Of a stretch of DNA of 64,000 nt, positions 17,768-28,428 are shown in pieces (the first letter of the stretch is position 1; each line of letters opens with the position of its first letter). The position numbers and the translations under genes were made by a program. This stretch comes from Acinetobacter sp. WCHA55 (GTDB lineage: Bacteria > Pseudomonadota > Gammaproteobacteria > Pseudomonadales > Moraxellaceae), in assembly GCF_002165305.2 (NCBI RefSeq), contig NZ_CP032286.1:2480001-2544000 (forward strand), written 5' to 3'. The notes beneath the pieces are model-generated. The model was not told where the DNA came from, made no database searches, and saw only the letters and a list, made by a program, of their open reading frames with translations.

Positions 17768-19147
17768 ATGCGTCCATTACATCCGATTGACTTTATTTTT
17801 TTATCGCTTGAAAAACGCCAACAGCCCATGCATGTCGGTGGATTATTCTTATTCCAAATCCCTGAAAATGCACCTGCCAGCTTCATTCAAAATTTAGTTG
17901 CAGATATTCGCAATTCAAAATCTATTCCTATTCCTCCATTTAACAACAAACTCAATGGTTTGTTTTGGGATGAAGATGAAGAGTTTGATCTTGATCACCA
18001 TTTTCGTCATATCGCACTTCCCAAACCTGGTCGTATCCGCGAACTCCTGACTTATATTTCGCAAGAACACAGCAGTTTGATCGACCGTGCAAAACCATTA
18101 TGGACCTGCCATATCATTGAAGGAATTGAGGGTAACCGTTTTGCCATGTATTTCAAAATTCACCATGCAATGGTGGATGGAATTGCAGGTATGCGGTTGG
18201 TTGAGAAATCCTTATCACATGATCCAAACATCAAAAGCATCGTACCGCCTTGGTGTGTTGAAGGACCACGCGCTAAACGCTTGAAAGAGGATAAAGCTAG
18301 TCGATTTAAAAAGATTATGAATGGTGTGGTTGGACAGCTTGAATCTACCCCACGTGTCATGTATGAACTGTCTCAAACCATCATGAAAGATATGGGACGT
18401 AATCCTGATTATGTTTCGAGCTTCCAAGCACCTAGCTCTATTCTTAACCAGAGAGTTAGCTCCTCTCGTCGTTTTGCAGCACAGTCTTTTGAGTTTGACC
18501 GTTTACGTCATATTTCTAAAAGTTTGGGTGTTACGATTAATGACATCGTACTGGCAATTTGTTCAGGTGCCTTGCGTGAATATTTATTGTCGCAAGACGC
18601 ACTTCCTAAAAAGCCTTTAATAGCCATGGTGCCTGCCTCTGTTCGCGATGATGATTCGTCTATGTCGAATCGTATCACTATGATTTTGGCAAATTTAGGC
18701 ACGCATAAAGAAGATCCTTTAGAGCGCCTCGCAATTGTTCGTCGTAGTGTGCAAAATGCCAAAGAAAAGTTCAAACGCATGAACTCAAACCAAATCCTAA
18801 ACTATAGTGCGTTCGTTTATAGTGCTGCTGGACTCAACATTGCCTCAGGCTTAATGCCTAAGCGCCAAGCGTTTAATCTGGTGATTTCAAATGTCCCTGG
18901 CCCACGTGAACCATTGTATTGGAATGGGGCACGACTCGATGCACTATACCCTGCCTCAATCATTTTGGATGGTCAAGCACTCAACATCACCATGACCAGT
19001 TATTTAGATAAACTTGAAGTTGGTTTGACAGCTTGTCGCAATGCACTTCCGAAGATGCAAAATCTACTCACACACTTAGAGGAAGAGATTCAACGCTTTG
19101 AAGCAATTGTGGGGGTCGAAGACCCAAAGTTGCAAGCGGTTAGTTGA
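17768..19147 (+). CDS. Wax ester synthase / acyl-CoA:diacylglycerol acyltransferase
   Basis: A 459-residue bifunctional WS/DGAT enzyme that makes wax esters from fatty alcohol plus acyl-CoA, and triacylglycerol from diacylglycerol, for storage inclusions at the cytoplasmic membrane. The catalytic motif HHAMVDG (residues 132-138) is the HHxxxDG active site. Other WS/DGAT blocks visible are the N-terminal PIDFIFLSLEKRQQPMHVGG, a mid-protein VPASVRDD and the later NLVISNVPGPREPLYWNGA. It is a single gene with a strong terminator. Such enzymes are prominent in Acinetobacter, where they underlie wax ester storage. Confidence 0.95.
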   Translation: MRPLHPIDFIFLSLEKRQQPMHVGGLFLFQIPENAPASFIQNLVADIRNSKSIPIPPFNNKLNGLFWDEDEEFDLDHHFRHIALPKPGRIRELLTYISQEHSSLIDRAKPLWTCHIIEGIEGNRFAMYFKIHHAMVDGIAGMRLVEKSLSHDPNIKSIVPPWCVEGPRAKRLKEDKASRFKKIMNGVVGQLESTPRVMYELSQTIMKDMGRNPDYVSSFQAPSSILNQRVSSSRRFAAQSFEFDRLRHISKSLGVTINDIVLAICSGALREYLLSQDALPKKPLIAMVPASVRDDDSSMSNRITMILANLGTHKEDPLERLAIVRRSVQNAKEKFKRMNSNQILNYSAFVYSAAGLNIASGLMPKRQAFNLVISNVPGPREPLYWNGARLDALYPASIILDGQALNITMTSYLDKLEVGLTACRNALPKMQNLLTHLEEEIQRFEAIVGVEDPKLQAVS

Positions 19148-19187
19148 TGCCGCAAAACGAATCAAAAATACAAGAATAATCAATAAA

Positions 19188-19218
19188 ACTAAGGGGCTTC
19201 GATAAGCCCCTTAGTTTT
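19188..19218. terminator. Terminator after WS/DGAT
   Basis: ACTAAGGGGCTT (19188-19199) pairs with AAGCCCCTTAGT (19204-19215), followed by T. Perfect 12-bp stem. It overlaps the last codons of the converging small gene. Confidence 0.92.
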
Positions 19219-19384
19219 TAATGCTACGACATTGTTTTAATAATTGATGACACGCAGTACGAATCATGGCAGTTGTAATTTGAACTTCTTTACCCTGATC
19301 ATCCACGATATACGCATTATGCGTTACTTTCGTATCTAATAAATGTTTCAAACTAGGTTGAATAATTGCTTCTCTAACACCCAT
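19211..19384 (-). CDS. Conserved-looking 57-residue hypothetical protein
   Basis: A small soluble protein beginning MGVREAIIQPSLKHLLDTKV and ending LLKQCRSIKN. ATG 19384 has a GAGGTG ribosome site five bases upstream, better than the ATG at 19396. There is no signal peptide, membrane segment or recognised domain; the predicted order is mostly helix-strand-helix. The 3' end runs into the terminator of the WS/DGAT gene, and rng lies upstream on the same strand behind an inverted repeat. I do not recognise its function. Confidence 0.6.
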   Translation of the reverse strand: MGVREAIIQPSLKHLLDTKVTHNAYIVDDQGKEVQITTAMIRTACHQLLKQCRSIKN

Positions 19385-19480
19385 ATCACACCTCATTTGC
19401 TAAACCTATTTGGGAGAATAAGCTTTGGCTATTTCCGTGTTTCTAGTATTAAAAATCTAAGGTCGAAAGTAAAATTTCAG

Positions 19481-19513
19481 TTGTAACAACTATTTAACCA
19501 TATATTGTTACAA
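19481..19513. terminator. Inverted repeat just after rng, possible weak terminator
   Basis: TTGTAACAA (19481-19489) and TTGTTACAA (19505-19513) are perfect inverted arms 15 bases apart, directly after the rng stop codon. It lacks a strong T run, so it may be an attenuating hairpin or a regulator site for the small gene downstream. Confidence 0.35.
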
Positions 19514-19515
19514 TT

Positions 19516-20970
19516 TCAGCTCAGAATGATATCGTATTGCTCTTGCGTATATAAATTTTCCACCTGAAATTTAATCACACGACCAATGAAATGCTCTAAA
19601 TCCGCGACTGCTGGGGCTTCTGCAGTTAACAAACGGTCAATCACTGATGGATGCGCAACGACAGTAAAGCCAGTCTGAGACTGATAGGCGCGTGTATAAC
19701 GCATGATTTCTCGAAAGATTTCGTAACATACCGACTCTGCTGTTTTCACATAACCACGCCCCTGACAGGTCGGGCAAGATTCACATAATAAGTGTTCTAA
19801 TGATTCACGCGTACGTTTACGTGTCATTTCGACCAAACCAAGCTCAGAAACTTGGGTAATTTTGGTTTTTGCATGGTCTTGCTCAAGCATCCGTTCAAAC
19901 TGAGTCATAACCTCAGTTCGATGCTCCTGCTCTTGCATATCAATAAAGTCGATAATAATAATACCACCTAAATTGCGTAGTCTCAGCTGACGTGCAATGA
20001 CCTGTGTCGCTTCCATATTGGTTTTAAACACAGTGTCTTCTAAAGAGCGCCCCCCCACATATGACCCTGTATTGACATCAATCGTGGTCATAGCTTCAGT
20101 CTGATCAATCATCAAATAACCACCAGACTTCAGCGCAACACGCGTCTGCAGCGCTCTTTGAATGTCTTCTTCGACATTATACAAGTCAAAAATTGGGCGC
20201 TCACCCGGATAATGAATGAGGCGTTCTTTAATATTCGGGACAAATTCTTCTACGAACTCTTGGAGCTTGCCATGAATTTCACGTGAGTCGACTGAAATTT
20301 TAGCGGTCTTTTCACTCGCAAGATCGCGAATAATGCGTTGGGGTAAAGGAAGCTCTTCAAAAATTAACGATGGCACTGCAATACTGATCTGCTTGCGCTG
20401 AATGAATTCCCAAAGTTTCGCTAAATAAGCCATGTCTTGTGCAATAGCAGCTTCCGCAATCCCATCAGCGGCGGTACGAACAATCACAGAACCTGGAAGC
20501 TTATGTTCTGCTTGAATTCGCTCAATCATAGAACGTAAACGATCACGTTCAGCTTCAGATTCAATGCGTTGAGAAACACCCGTATGATTGCCATAAGGCA
20601 TCATTACTAAGTAGCGCGAAGGAATGGAAAGATCTGTTGAAAGCCGAGCCCCTTTGGTGCCCAGCATGTCTTTCATGACTTGAACAGTAAGAATTTGTCC
20701 CGGCTGTAAGAGCTCAAAAACATTCGGAGTGGGTTGATTACGTGACCAAACCATATCGTTAATATGTAAAAAAGCAGTTCGTGACAGTCCAATATCAACA
20801 AACGCAGCCTGCATTCCTGGAAGAACACGCACAACTTTACCTTTATAAATATTGCCCACTAAACCACGTTTCACCGTACGCTCAATAAATAATTCATTGA
20901 CCGTGCCGTTTTCAATTAACGCGACGCGACATTCCATAGGCGTGACGTTAATTAATAACTCGTCAGACAT
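19516..20970 (-). CDS. rng: Ribonuclease G
   Basis: A 484-residue RNase E/G-family endoribonuclease, active in 16S rRNA 5' maturation and mRNA decay. The S1 domain (about residues 35-120) includes GNIYKGKVVRVLPGMQAAFVD. The catalytic DNase I-like region has IDVNTGSYVGG and GGIIIIDFIDM with the metal-binding aspartates. The zinc-link cysteines are in CESCPTCQGRG. It lacks the long disordered C-terminal scaffold of RNase E, which makes it RNase G. It is the last gene of the mreBCD-maf-rng block. Confidence 0.95.
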   Translation of the reverse strand: MSDELLINVTPMECRVALIENGTVNELFIERTVKRGLVGNIYKGKVVRVLPGMQAAFVDIGLSRTAFLHINDMVWSRNQPTPNVFELLQPGQILTVQVMKDMLGTKGARLSTDLSIPSRYLVMMPYGNHTGVSQRIESEAERDRLRSMIERIQAEHKLPGSVIVRTAADGIAEAAIAQDMAYLAKLWEFIQRKQISIAVPSLIFEELPLPQRIIRDLASEKTAKISVDSREIHGKLQEFVEEFVPNIKERLIHYPGERPIFDLYNVEEDIQRALQTRVALKSGGYLMIDQTEAMTTIDVNTGSYVGGRSLEDTVFKTNMEATQVIARQLRLRNLGGIIIIDFIDMQEQEHRTEVMTQFERMLEQDHAKTKITQVSELGLVEMTRKRTRESLEHLLCESCPTCQGRGYVKTAESVCYEIFREIMRYTRAYQSQTGFTVVAHPSVIDRLLTAEAPAVADLEHFIGRVIKFQVENLYTQEQYDIILS

Positions 20971-21008
20971 AACAAACTCAAAACATTATAAAAAATCTTT
21001 TGAGACAG

Positions 21009-21575
21009 TTAATTTAGTGCCTTAACTGCCTGTAATAACTGTACCGTTTCATGCAACGGTAGCCCCACGACATTGCTATAGCTTCCCTCTATGCGTGGAA
21101 TATAACGTGCTGCAATGCCTTGTATGGCGTAGGCTCCCGCCTTACCAATGGGTTCAGATGTAGCCCAATATGCTTCCATATCTTCAGGGCTTAAGTGCTG
21201 AAATTCAACTTCAGTACGAACTACTATACTTGAAATTTGTGCATTTGTACGAACACAAACACCTGTATAAACATCATGCTTACGTCCCGAAATTTTTTCC
21301 CACATTTCAAATGCATGCTGCTTAGATTCAGGTTTACCTAAAATTTCTTGATCCACCCCTAAACTGGTATCGGCAGCTATCACAATTGCATCAGGATATT
21401 GATGCTGTACAGCCTCTGCTTTTGCGCATGCCAATCGCTCCACATAATGAGCTACTGGCTCGCCTACTTGTACAGATTCATCAATATCTGGACTATAAAT
21501 ATCAAAGACAAGACCGAGCTGCTCAAGCAGCTCGCGACGACGGGGCGAACTAGACGCTAAAATTAAACGCGCCAT
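21009..21575 (-). CDS. maf: Maf/YhdE-family nucleotide pyrophosphatase
   Basis: A 188-residue Maf protein. The N-terminal LILASSSPRRRELLEQLGL is the family signature, and AADTSLGVD and SYSNVVGLPL are the other conserved blocks. Maf proteins hydrolyse non-canonical or canonical nucleoside triphosphates (dTTP/UTP for the YhdE branch) and have been linked to septum inhibition. The first 13 bases overlap the end of mreD, so it is translationally coupled to the rod-shape operon. Confidence 0.93.
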   Translation of the reverse strand: MARLILASSSPRRRELLEQLGLVFDIYSPDIDESVQVGEPVAHYVERLACAKAEAVQHQYPDAIVIAADTSLGVDQEILGKPESKQHAFEMWEKISGRKHDVYTGVCVRTNAQISSIVVRTEVEFQHLSPEDMEAYWATSEPIGKAGAYAIQGIAARYIPRIEGSYSNVVGLPLHETVQLLQAVKALN

Positions 21576-22054
21576 TTTTTCAAGATGAAATAGACAATCG
21601 GGAAAGTCAGCACACTACTCAACAGTGGTTGCCAATGACGCGCAAGGGAAAACTGTGCCCCAATCATAATTTGCGCGATCCACGTAATAAACAAATGCGC
21701 GACCACAGCCAAGGTCGTGATGACCCAAATATTGGCAAAGGTCATAATGCGACGTTCACGCGTTAAAAAACGGGACACAAAAGTAATCAAAACAAAACTA
21801 AGCGCGTTTAAGCCCAAAGGTGTATCGAGTAGTAAATCGGTGAAAATACCGACTGCAAAGGCAAACCAAATCCCACTCCATGTCGGCTGGCACAGCACCC
21901 AAAACAGCATCACCATCATCATAAATAATGGACGCCAACCAGAAAGCGCGTAAGACAAGGGATAGACCATCAATACTGAAGCAATGATCACCGAAAATAT
22001 GATCGGAAATAAAGGATCACGCTGTTTAGCAGCTCGAAGTTTAGCGATCGGCAT
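21563..22054 (-). CDS. mreD: Rod-shape-determining protein MreD
   Basis: A 163-residue inner-membrane protein of the elongasome, with about five hydrophobic helices (for example FPIIFSVIIASVLMVYPLSY and VITTLAVVAHLFITWIAQIM). Identification is by size, topology, the GIFTDLLLDTPLGLNALSF motif region and position directly after mreC, which it overlaps by 14 bases. It helps MreB and MreC direct lateral wall synthesis. Confidence 0.93.
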   Translation of the reverse strand: MPIAKLRAAKQRDPLFPIIFSVIIASVLMVYPLSYALSGWRPLFMMMVMLFWVLCQPTWSGIWFAFAVGIFTDLLLDTPLGLNALSFVLITFVSRFLTRERRIMTFANIWVITTLAVVAHLFITWIAQIMIGAQFSLARHWQPLLSSVLTFPIVYFILKKWRV

Positions 22055-22898
22055 GTGGTTGCTCCATCGCTAAAGAATCGGAAAATAAAACAACGACATG
22101 ATGCCCACCCGCTAACTGCGCAGCAGGAACAACATCGATTTGAGCGAACTCACCTGAATTATGACGACTGATTTTTGAAATGGTGCCCACCAGATAACCT
22201 GCTGGAAAATGCTCACCTAAACCAGAGCTATACACTTTTTCACCTACTTTGATTTCGGCACTGGTCGGCACGTATTCCATTTTCAAGTGACCCAAATCTC
22301 CGGTCCCTGAAACAATGGCACGCATTCCAGATCGCTCTAAGCGAACCGAAAGAGAATGTTCTTTATCTGAAAGTAACATGACACGACTACTATGCGGATA
22401 GACATTGATAATCTGTCCCATAATCCCTTTGTCATCGAGCACGGTTTGCCCGACTTTTAGCTGACTATTGGCACCACGGTTGACCACAATAATATGGCGC
22501 AGTGGATCGGCATCTGTCCCAATGACTTCTGCAATTTCCATACGACCATCAATGATCAACGGGGTATCTAACAGACCGCGTAAACGCGTATTTTCCGCAG
22601 ATAACTCAGATAATTTTTGTAAACGCACCTGCGCCTGCAATAACTCGGCTTGCATCGCGGTATTTTCGCGACGCAATTGAGCTTCAGACTTGGTTTGTTG
22701 ATTCAGCCACTCTCGCGATAACACGGGATAACTTGCTACGGCATAAATTGGATTATAAGCGGCGTACAAGACATCTCTTGCAGGTTGAATCACATGCGGC
22801 ATGCGCCAGTTAAAAAACAGCACGACCAAGCATGTGATCACTGCAATGATAAATGAGCGAAAAGATGGCGGTTGTCTGGAAAACAGATTTGTTTGCAC
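22041..22898 (-). CDS. mreC: Rod-shape-determining protein MreC
   Basis: A 285-residue bitopic inner-membrane protein. One membrane helix lies near residues 15-33 (FIIAVITCLVVLFFNW), followed by a coiled coil with Lys/Glu/Gln repeats (about 65-105) and a periplasmic beta domain containing IMGQIINVYPHSSRVMLLSD and SGLGEHFPAGYLVG. It links cytoplasmic MreB to periplasmic wall-synthesis enzymes. It starts 15 bases after mreB, in one operon. Confidence 0.95.
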   Translation of the reverse strand: MQTNLFSRQPPSFRSFIIAVITCLVVLFFNWRMPHVIQPARDVLYAAYNPIYAVASYPVLSREWLNQQTKSEAQLRRENTAMQAELLQAQVRLQKLSELSAENTRLRGLLDTPLIIDGRMEIAEVIGTDADPLRHIIVVNRGANSQLKVGQTVLDDKGIMGQIINVYPHSSRVMLLSDKEHSLSVRLERSGMRAIVSGTGDLGHLKMEYVPTSAEIKVGEKVYSSGLGEHFPAGYLVGTISKISRHNSGEFAQIDVVPAAQLAGGHHVVVLFSDSLAMEQPHADR

Positions 22899-22913
22899 CC
22901 GCCGATTCCTTTA

Positions 22914-23981
<1,068 letters not shown>

Positions 23982-24093
23982 TTATGTGGACGCAAGGTGG
24001 CAACTTTAACTAAATGTGATGATTTGAACAAGTCAATCGCTTATTATAACGCACGATATTTTGAAATTTTTTAATACTGACTCAGGTGATGTT

Positions 24094-24408
24094 ATGTCTA
24101 CATCGGATGCACAGCATTCTGCAGATTTAAATGCACAAACAGTTTCAGCAATCGCCAATCTTGCTCGATTGTCGCTAGATGATACGCAATCTGCTGAATA
24201 TGCTCAAAGTCTAAATAAAATTTTAGGCATGATGGAAACCTTAAAAGGCATCGACACCGATGGTGTTGAGCCGCTTAAAAGCCCATTTGATCATCCACAA
24301 CCCTTACGTGAAGATGTGGTTTCAGAAACCAATCATCGTGATGAATATCAAGCCATTGCACCGCAAGTGCAAGACGGTTTGTACCTTGTTCCTCGCGTGA
24401 TTGAATAA
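24094..24408 (+). CDS. gatC: Asp-tRNA(Asn)/Glu-tRNA(Gln) amidotransferase subunit C
   Basis: A 104-residue small subunit that stabilises GatA and GatB in the transamidosome. The core [13 protein letters not shown], the [11 protein letters not shown] segment and the C-terminal [10 protein letters not shown] are family motifs. ATG 24094 (MSTSDAQ) is preferred over 24061, which lies in the mreB-gatC promoter region. It is the first gene of gatCAB; about 50 bases separate it from gatA. Confidence 0.94.
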   Translation: MSTSDAQHSADLNAQTVSAIANLARLSLDDTQSAEYAQSLNKILGMMETLKGIDTDGVEPLKSPFDHPQPLREDVVSETNHRDEYQAIAPQVQDGLYLVPRVIE

Positions 24409-24461
24409 TTTCTATTCAGTTAAACCATTATTTTGTAAAAATTAACGTAAAGACATTTCTC

Positions 24462-25940
24462 ATGACAGATTTACATCGCTTATCGATTCGTGAACTCTCT
24501 GAGGGTTTAGCTGGGGCTAAATTTTCATCTCGCGAACTGACTGAACATTATTTAAAGCGCATTGCAAAGCTAGATACACAAGTTAAATCTTATGTAACCG
24601 TGACTGCAGAACAAGCGCTTGCACAAGCCGATGCTGCCGATGCCGCAATTAAAGCAGGCACAGCAACCGCATTGACAGGTGTGCCCATTGCACACAAAGA
24701 CATTTTTTGTACCCAAGGCATTAAAACCACTGCCGGTTCAAAAATGTTGGATAACTTTATCTCTCCTTACGACGCCACTGTTGTAGCGAAAGGCAAAGCT
24801 GCTGGTCTGGTCACTTTAGGTAAAGTGAACATGGACGAATTTGCCATGGGTTCAACCTCTGAGAACTCATTCTATGGCGCTACAGCTAACCCTTGGAACT
24901 TAGGTCATGTACCAGGTGGTTCTTCAGGCGGTTCTGCGGCAGCGGTTGCAGCAGATCTTGCTCCATTTGCCACAGGTACAGATACAGGTGGTTCAATTCG
25001 CCAACCTGCATCGTTCTGTGGTTTAACTGGTTTAAAACCAACGTATGGTCGCGTATCGCGTTTCGGGATGATTGCTTATGCATCATCACTGGATCAAGGC
25101 GGTCCAATGGCGCGTTCGGCAGAAGACTGTGCTTACCTGATGAATGTCATGGCAGGTCACGATGCTAAAGATTCAACTTCTGTAGAAAAAGACGTTGATG
25201 ATTATGTGGCGAACCTAAACGGCACTGCGGTTAAAGGCTTACGTATTGGTATTCCAAAGCAATACTTCAATGTCGCTGGTTTAGATGCAGACGTGAAAGC
25301 ACGTGTTGAAGAATCATTGAAAAAATTGGAAGAGATGGGCGCGATCTTGGTTGAGATTGATCTCAACATGACCGAAGCTTATGTGCCGACCTATTACTTG
25401 ATTGCACCTGCTGAAGCGTCATCGAACTTGTCTCGTTATGATGGCGTACGCTATGGCTACCGTGCTGAGAACCCAGTTGACCTGATGGACTTATACAAAC
25501 GTTCACGCTCTGAAGGTTTTGGTGCAGAAGTACAGCGTCGTATCTTGATTGGTACGTATGCGTTGTCTGCGGGTTATTACGATGCGTACTATGTGAAAGC
25601 ACAAAAAGTCCGTCGTCTGATTCAACAAGACTTCTTAAAAGCTTTTGAATCGGTGGATGTGATTGCTGCGCCTGCTGCACCAACCACGGCTTATAAAATT
25701 GGCGCGAACCTGTCTCCAGTTGAAATGTACTTGGGTGACATTTATACCATCGCAGTGAACTTGGCAGGTTTACCTGCAATTAATGCTCCTGTTGGTTTTG
25801 ACCAAGACAACTTGCCAGTTGGTTTACAGTTGATTGGCAACTACTGGTCTGAATCACAATTGTTATCGATTGTGCATCAATACCAACAAAACACTGACTT
25901 CCACACCCAACGTGCGGCGATTGCTGAGGAGAATGCATAA
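24462..25940 (+). CDS. gatA: Asp/Glu-tRNA amidotransferase subunit A (amidase)
   Basis: A 492-residue amidase-signature enzyme that releases ammonia from glutamine for transfer to misacylated tRNA. The catalytic Ser-cisSer-Lys triad is represented by IAHKDIFC (Lys), [15 protein letters not shown] and [15 protein letters not shown]. Length and motifs are complete. Its stop overlaps the gatB ATG by one base (TAATG), which indicates coupled translation. Confidence 0.96.
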   Translation: MTDLHRLSIRELSEGLAGAKFSSRELTEHYLKRIAKLDTQVKSYVTVTAEQALAQADAADAAIKAGTATALTGVPIAHKDIFCTQGIKTTAGSKMLDNFISPYDATVVAKGKAAGLVTLGKVNMDEFAMGSTSENSFYGATANPWNLGHVPGGSSGGSAAAVAADLAPFATGTDTGGSIRQPASFCGLTGLKPTYGRVSRFGMIAYASSLDQGGPMARSAEDCAYLMNVMAGHDAKDSTSVEKDVDDYVANLNGTAVKGLRIGIPKQYFNVAGLDADVKARVEESLKKLEEMGAILVEIDLNMTEAYVPTYYLIAPAEASSNLSRYDGVRYGYRAENPVDLMDLYKRSRSEGFGAEVQRRILIGTYALSAGYYDAYYVKAQKVRRLIQQDFLKAFESVDVIAAPAAPTTAYKIGANLSPVEMYLGDIYTIAVNLAGLPAINAPVGFDQDNLPVGLQLIGNYWSESQLLSIVHQYQQNTDFHTQRAAIAEENA

Positions 25941-27427
25941 TGGCACAAGCTCAAAAACAATCCCCAAAATCAGCAAAATCAAACTTGATTGATGGTTGGG
26001 AAGTGGTCATCGGGATTGAGATTCACACTCAACTTGCGACCAATTCTAAAATTTTCTCAGGTTCTTCGACTGAATTTGGTCAAGACCCGAACACACAAGC
26101 CAGCTTGGTTGATTTAGCCATGCCGGGTGTTCTGCCTGTGTTAAATAAACAAGTGGTGGATTTAGCGATTCGTTTCGGTTTAGGCATTGATGCCTACATC
26201 GACCAAGCGTCTGTATTTGCACGTAAAAATTACTTCTACCCAGACTCACCAAAAGGCTACCAAATTAGCCAGATGGACAACCCGATTGTGGGCTTGGGTC
26301 ATATCGACATTCAACTGGATGACGGTACAGTGAAACGCATTGGTGTGACCCGTGCCCATCTTGAAGAAGATGCGGGTAAATCCATTCATGACCAGTTTGA
26401 TGGTATGTCGGGCATCGACTTGAACCGTGCAGGTACACCTTTATTAGAAATCGTGTCTGAGCCAGACATGCGTTCGGTAGAAGAAGCGGTTGCCTACATT
26501 AAAGCGATTCATACCTTGGTGCGCTGGTTGGGTATTTCTGACGGTAACATGGCAGAAGGTTCGTTCCGTGCCGACTGTAACGTGTCTTTACGTCGTCCGG
26601 GTCAGCCGTTTGGTACGCGTTGTGAATTGAAAAACCTCAACTCATTCCGTTTCATTGAGCAAGCGATCAATGTTGAAATTGAACGCCAAATGGAAATTTT
26701 GGAATGGGATGGCACGGTCGACCAAGAAACTCGTTTGTTCGACCCTGTGAAAATGGAAACGCGTTCAATGCGTTCGAAAGAAGAAGCGAACGATTACCGC
26801 TACTTCCCAGACCCTGACTTGTTGCCTGTGATTATTCCAGATGCGCAAATTGAAGCAGCGCGTGCGGCATTGCCTGAGTTACCTGCGGCACGTCGTGAGC
26901 GTTTTGTGGCGGACTTTGGCATAACTGAGTACGATGCGCACGTGTTAACACTGACCCGTGAAATGTCTGAGTTTTATGAAGCCGTAGTTCAAGCTGCTGG
27001 CGGTGCTGCACAAGGTAAAGTGTCTGCAAACTGGGTCATGGGTGAATTCTCAGGTGCTTTAAATAAAGCAGGCTTAGAGTTGGCAGATTCCCCTGTTTCG
27101 GCTGAACAGTTGGGTGGCATGATTGCACGTATTGTGGACAACACCATTAACGGTAAGATTGCGAAGCAAGTGTTTGGCTTTATGTGGGAAGAAGGCAAAA
27201 CTGCCGATGCCATTATTGCTGAAAAAGGCTTGAAGCAAGAAACTGACACTGGTGCGATTGAAGCGATTATTAAAGATGTGCTTGCAGCCAACGAGAAGAT
27301 GGTTGAAGAGTACAAGTCTGGTAAAGAGAAAGCCTTTAACGGTCTTGTGGGTCAAGTGATGAAAGCTGCAAAAGGCAAAGCTAACCCTGCACAAGTAAAT
27401 GAATTAATGAAGAAGTTGATTGGTTGA
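25940..27427 (+). CDS. gatB: Asp/Glu-tRNA amidotransferase subunit B
   Basis: A 495-residue subunit that binds the misacylated tRNA and forms the activated intermediate. GatB motifs include [39 protein letters not shown] and [20 protein letters not shown] [16 protein letters not shown], plus the C-terminal GatB/YqeY domain ending [12 protein letters not shown]. It is the last gene of the operon and is followed by a strong bidirectional terminator, after which the accessory pocket begins. Confidence 0.96.
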   Translation: MAQAQKQSPKSAKSNLIDGWEVVIGIEIHTQLATNSKIFSGSSTEFGQDPNTQASLVDLAMPGVLPVLNKQVVDLAIRFGLGIDAYIDQASVFARKNYFYPDSPKGYQISQMDNPIVGLGHIDIQLDDGTVKRIGVTRAHLEEDAGKSIHDQFDGMSGIDLNRAGTPLLEIVSEPDMRSVEEAVAYIKAIHTLVRWLGISDGNMAEGSFRADCNVSLRRPGQPFGTRCELKNLNSFRFIEQAINVEIERQMEILEWDGTVDQETRLFDPVKMETRSMRSKEEANDYRYFPDPDLLPVIIPDAQIEAARAALPELPAARRERFVADFGITEYDAHVLTLTREMSEFYEAVVQAAGGAAQGKVSANWVMGEFSGALNKAGLELADSPVSAEQLGGMIARIVDNTINGKIAKQVFGFMWEEGKTADAIIAEKGLKQETDTGAIEAIIKDVLAANEKMVEEYKSGKEKAFNGLVGQVMKAAKGKANPAQVNELMKKLIG

Positions 27428-27446
27428 TTTGATCTAGTTTCAAAAG

Positions 27447-27474
27447 AAAACCCGCTTTAGAGCGGGTTTTTATT
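27447..27474. terminator. Bidirectional terminator at the gatB / SLATT boundary
   Basis: AAAACCCGCT (27447-27456) and AGCGGGTTTT (27461-27470) form a perfect 10-bp stem with a four-base loop. It ends five bases before the stop codon of the converging SLATT gene and marks the edge of the accessory pocket. Confidence 0.92.
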
Positions 27475-28428
27475 TTAAAATTTTTTCCGAGCAACCCATT
27501 GTGTATGTTCTCTAGAAAATGCTTGTTCTGCTGAATCCACAAACTGCTCAAACTCTTCAGGATTATCCCCGAGTAATGAAAGTTCTTGTATCAACTTTTG
27601 TATTTCATGTGCTGTTAAAATATATGAACTCGCTAGCTCACCATGTTTTTTAATTTGCACCCAACCTATTAAAGCTGTTATTACAATCAATATAGGTTCA
27701 ACATTACTAAACCAATCATCTTTTTGTATATGGTTTGATGCCACTAAAAACATAGCAATCAAATACACTACTATTAGCACTACAATACATACCAACCAAT
27801 TACGATTTGCCTTTTTATTACTTTCAGCTTTTGTTGCATACCATATCCTCTGATTTTGAATACGATGTTCTCTATAAAACTTTTTCTTTTCATCTAATGA
27901 ATAAGTACGGACAATTTTCATTGAATCTGTTATGGCATCTGAATGAACCAAATTAGAATTCGCTATAGGTGCGATCGAGTCAAAATCATTCACCTTTTTG
28001 ATCTCTTCCAGCCTTTGTAAGAACTCTCTTGTGGATATCTTTTCATCGTTTTTAATCGAAATATCATTAAACGGTGCAGACCCCATTACATACCGCCATG
28101 TAATGGTTTTAACAGACTCAGCCAAAGCTCTTGCACGATACCAAGTTTGCTCTGGTTTTTTAAAACTTCGGAATAATTGGCAAGCAAGTAAACCAAATAC
28201 CAAGACCACTGTAGCTATAAGAAATTTAGTTTCAAACTTTAATAAAGCAGTAACTGAAGTAATAAACAACAATAAATATTCTGCTTTTATCATACGCAGA
28301 TATATTTTTTGTTCTTTTTCTGAAACATCACTTGCACATTCGTATAAGCCAGGAAATTTTAACTTGAAATTCTCTGGCTCATCCGAAGACTGCTTACGAC
28401 AGAAAAACTTAGCAAAGAAAACCTTCAC
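27475..28428 (-). CDS. Tandem SLATT/DUF4231-type four-helix membrane protein, predicted defence effector
   Basis: A 317-residue protein with two similar halves. Half one: helices at about 51-65 and 68-86, then WYRARALAESVKTITWRYVM (about 96-115). Half two: YREHRIQNQRIWYATKAESN (about 185-204), then helices at about 211-230 and 242-259. This repeated 2TM plus W-Y-x-x-R/K-A pattern is that of SLATT (SMODS/SLOG-associating 2TM) domains, predicted pore-forming effectors in nucleotide-signalled conflict systems. It has no signal peptide, and its C-terminal ~55 residues are soluble and acidic. The ATG overlaps the TIR gene stop by four bases (ATGA). The gene looks more AT-rich than gatB next door, suggesting transfer. 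Family assignment is from memory of the pattern; pore formation is inference. Confidence 0.78.
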   Translation of the reverse strand: MKVFFAKFFCRKQSSDEPENFKLKFPGLYECASDVSEKEQKIYLRMIKAEYLLLFITSVTALLKFETKFLIATVVLVFGLLACQLFRSFKKPEQTWYRARALAESVKTITWRYVMGSAPFNDISIKNDEKISTREFLQRLEEIKKVNDFDSIAPIANSNLVHSDAITDSMKIVRTYSLDEKKKFYREHRIQNQRIWYATKAESNKKANRNWLVCIVVLIVVYLIAMFLVASNHIQKDDWFSNVEPILIVITALIGWVQIKKHGELASSYILTAHEIQKLIQELSLLGDNPEEFEQFVDSAEQAFSREHTQWVARKKF

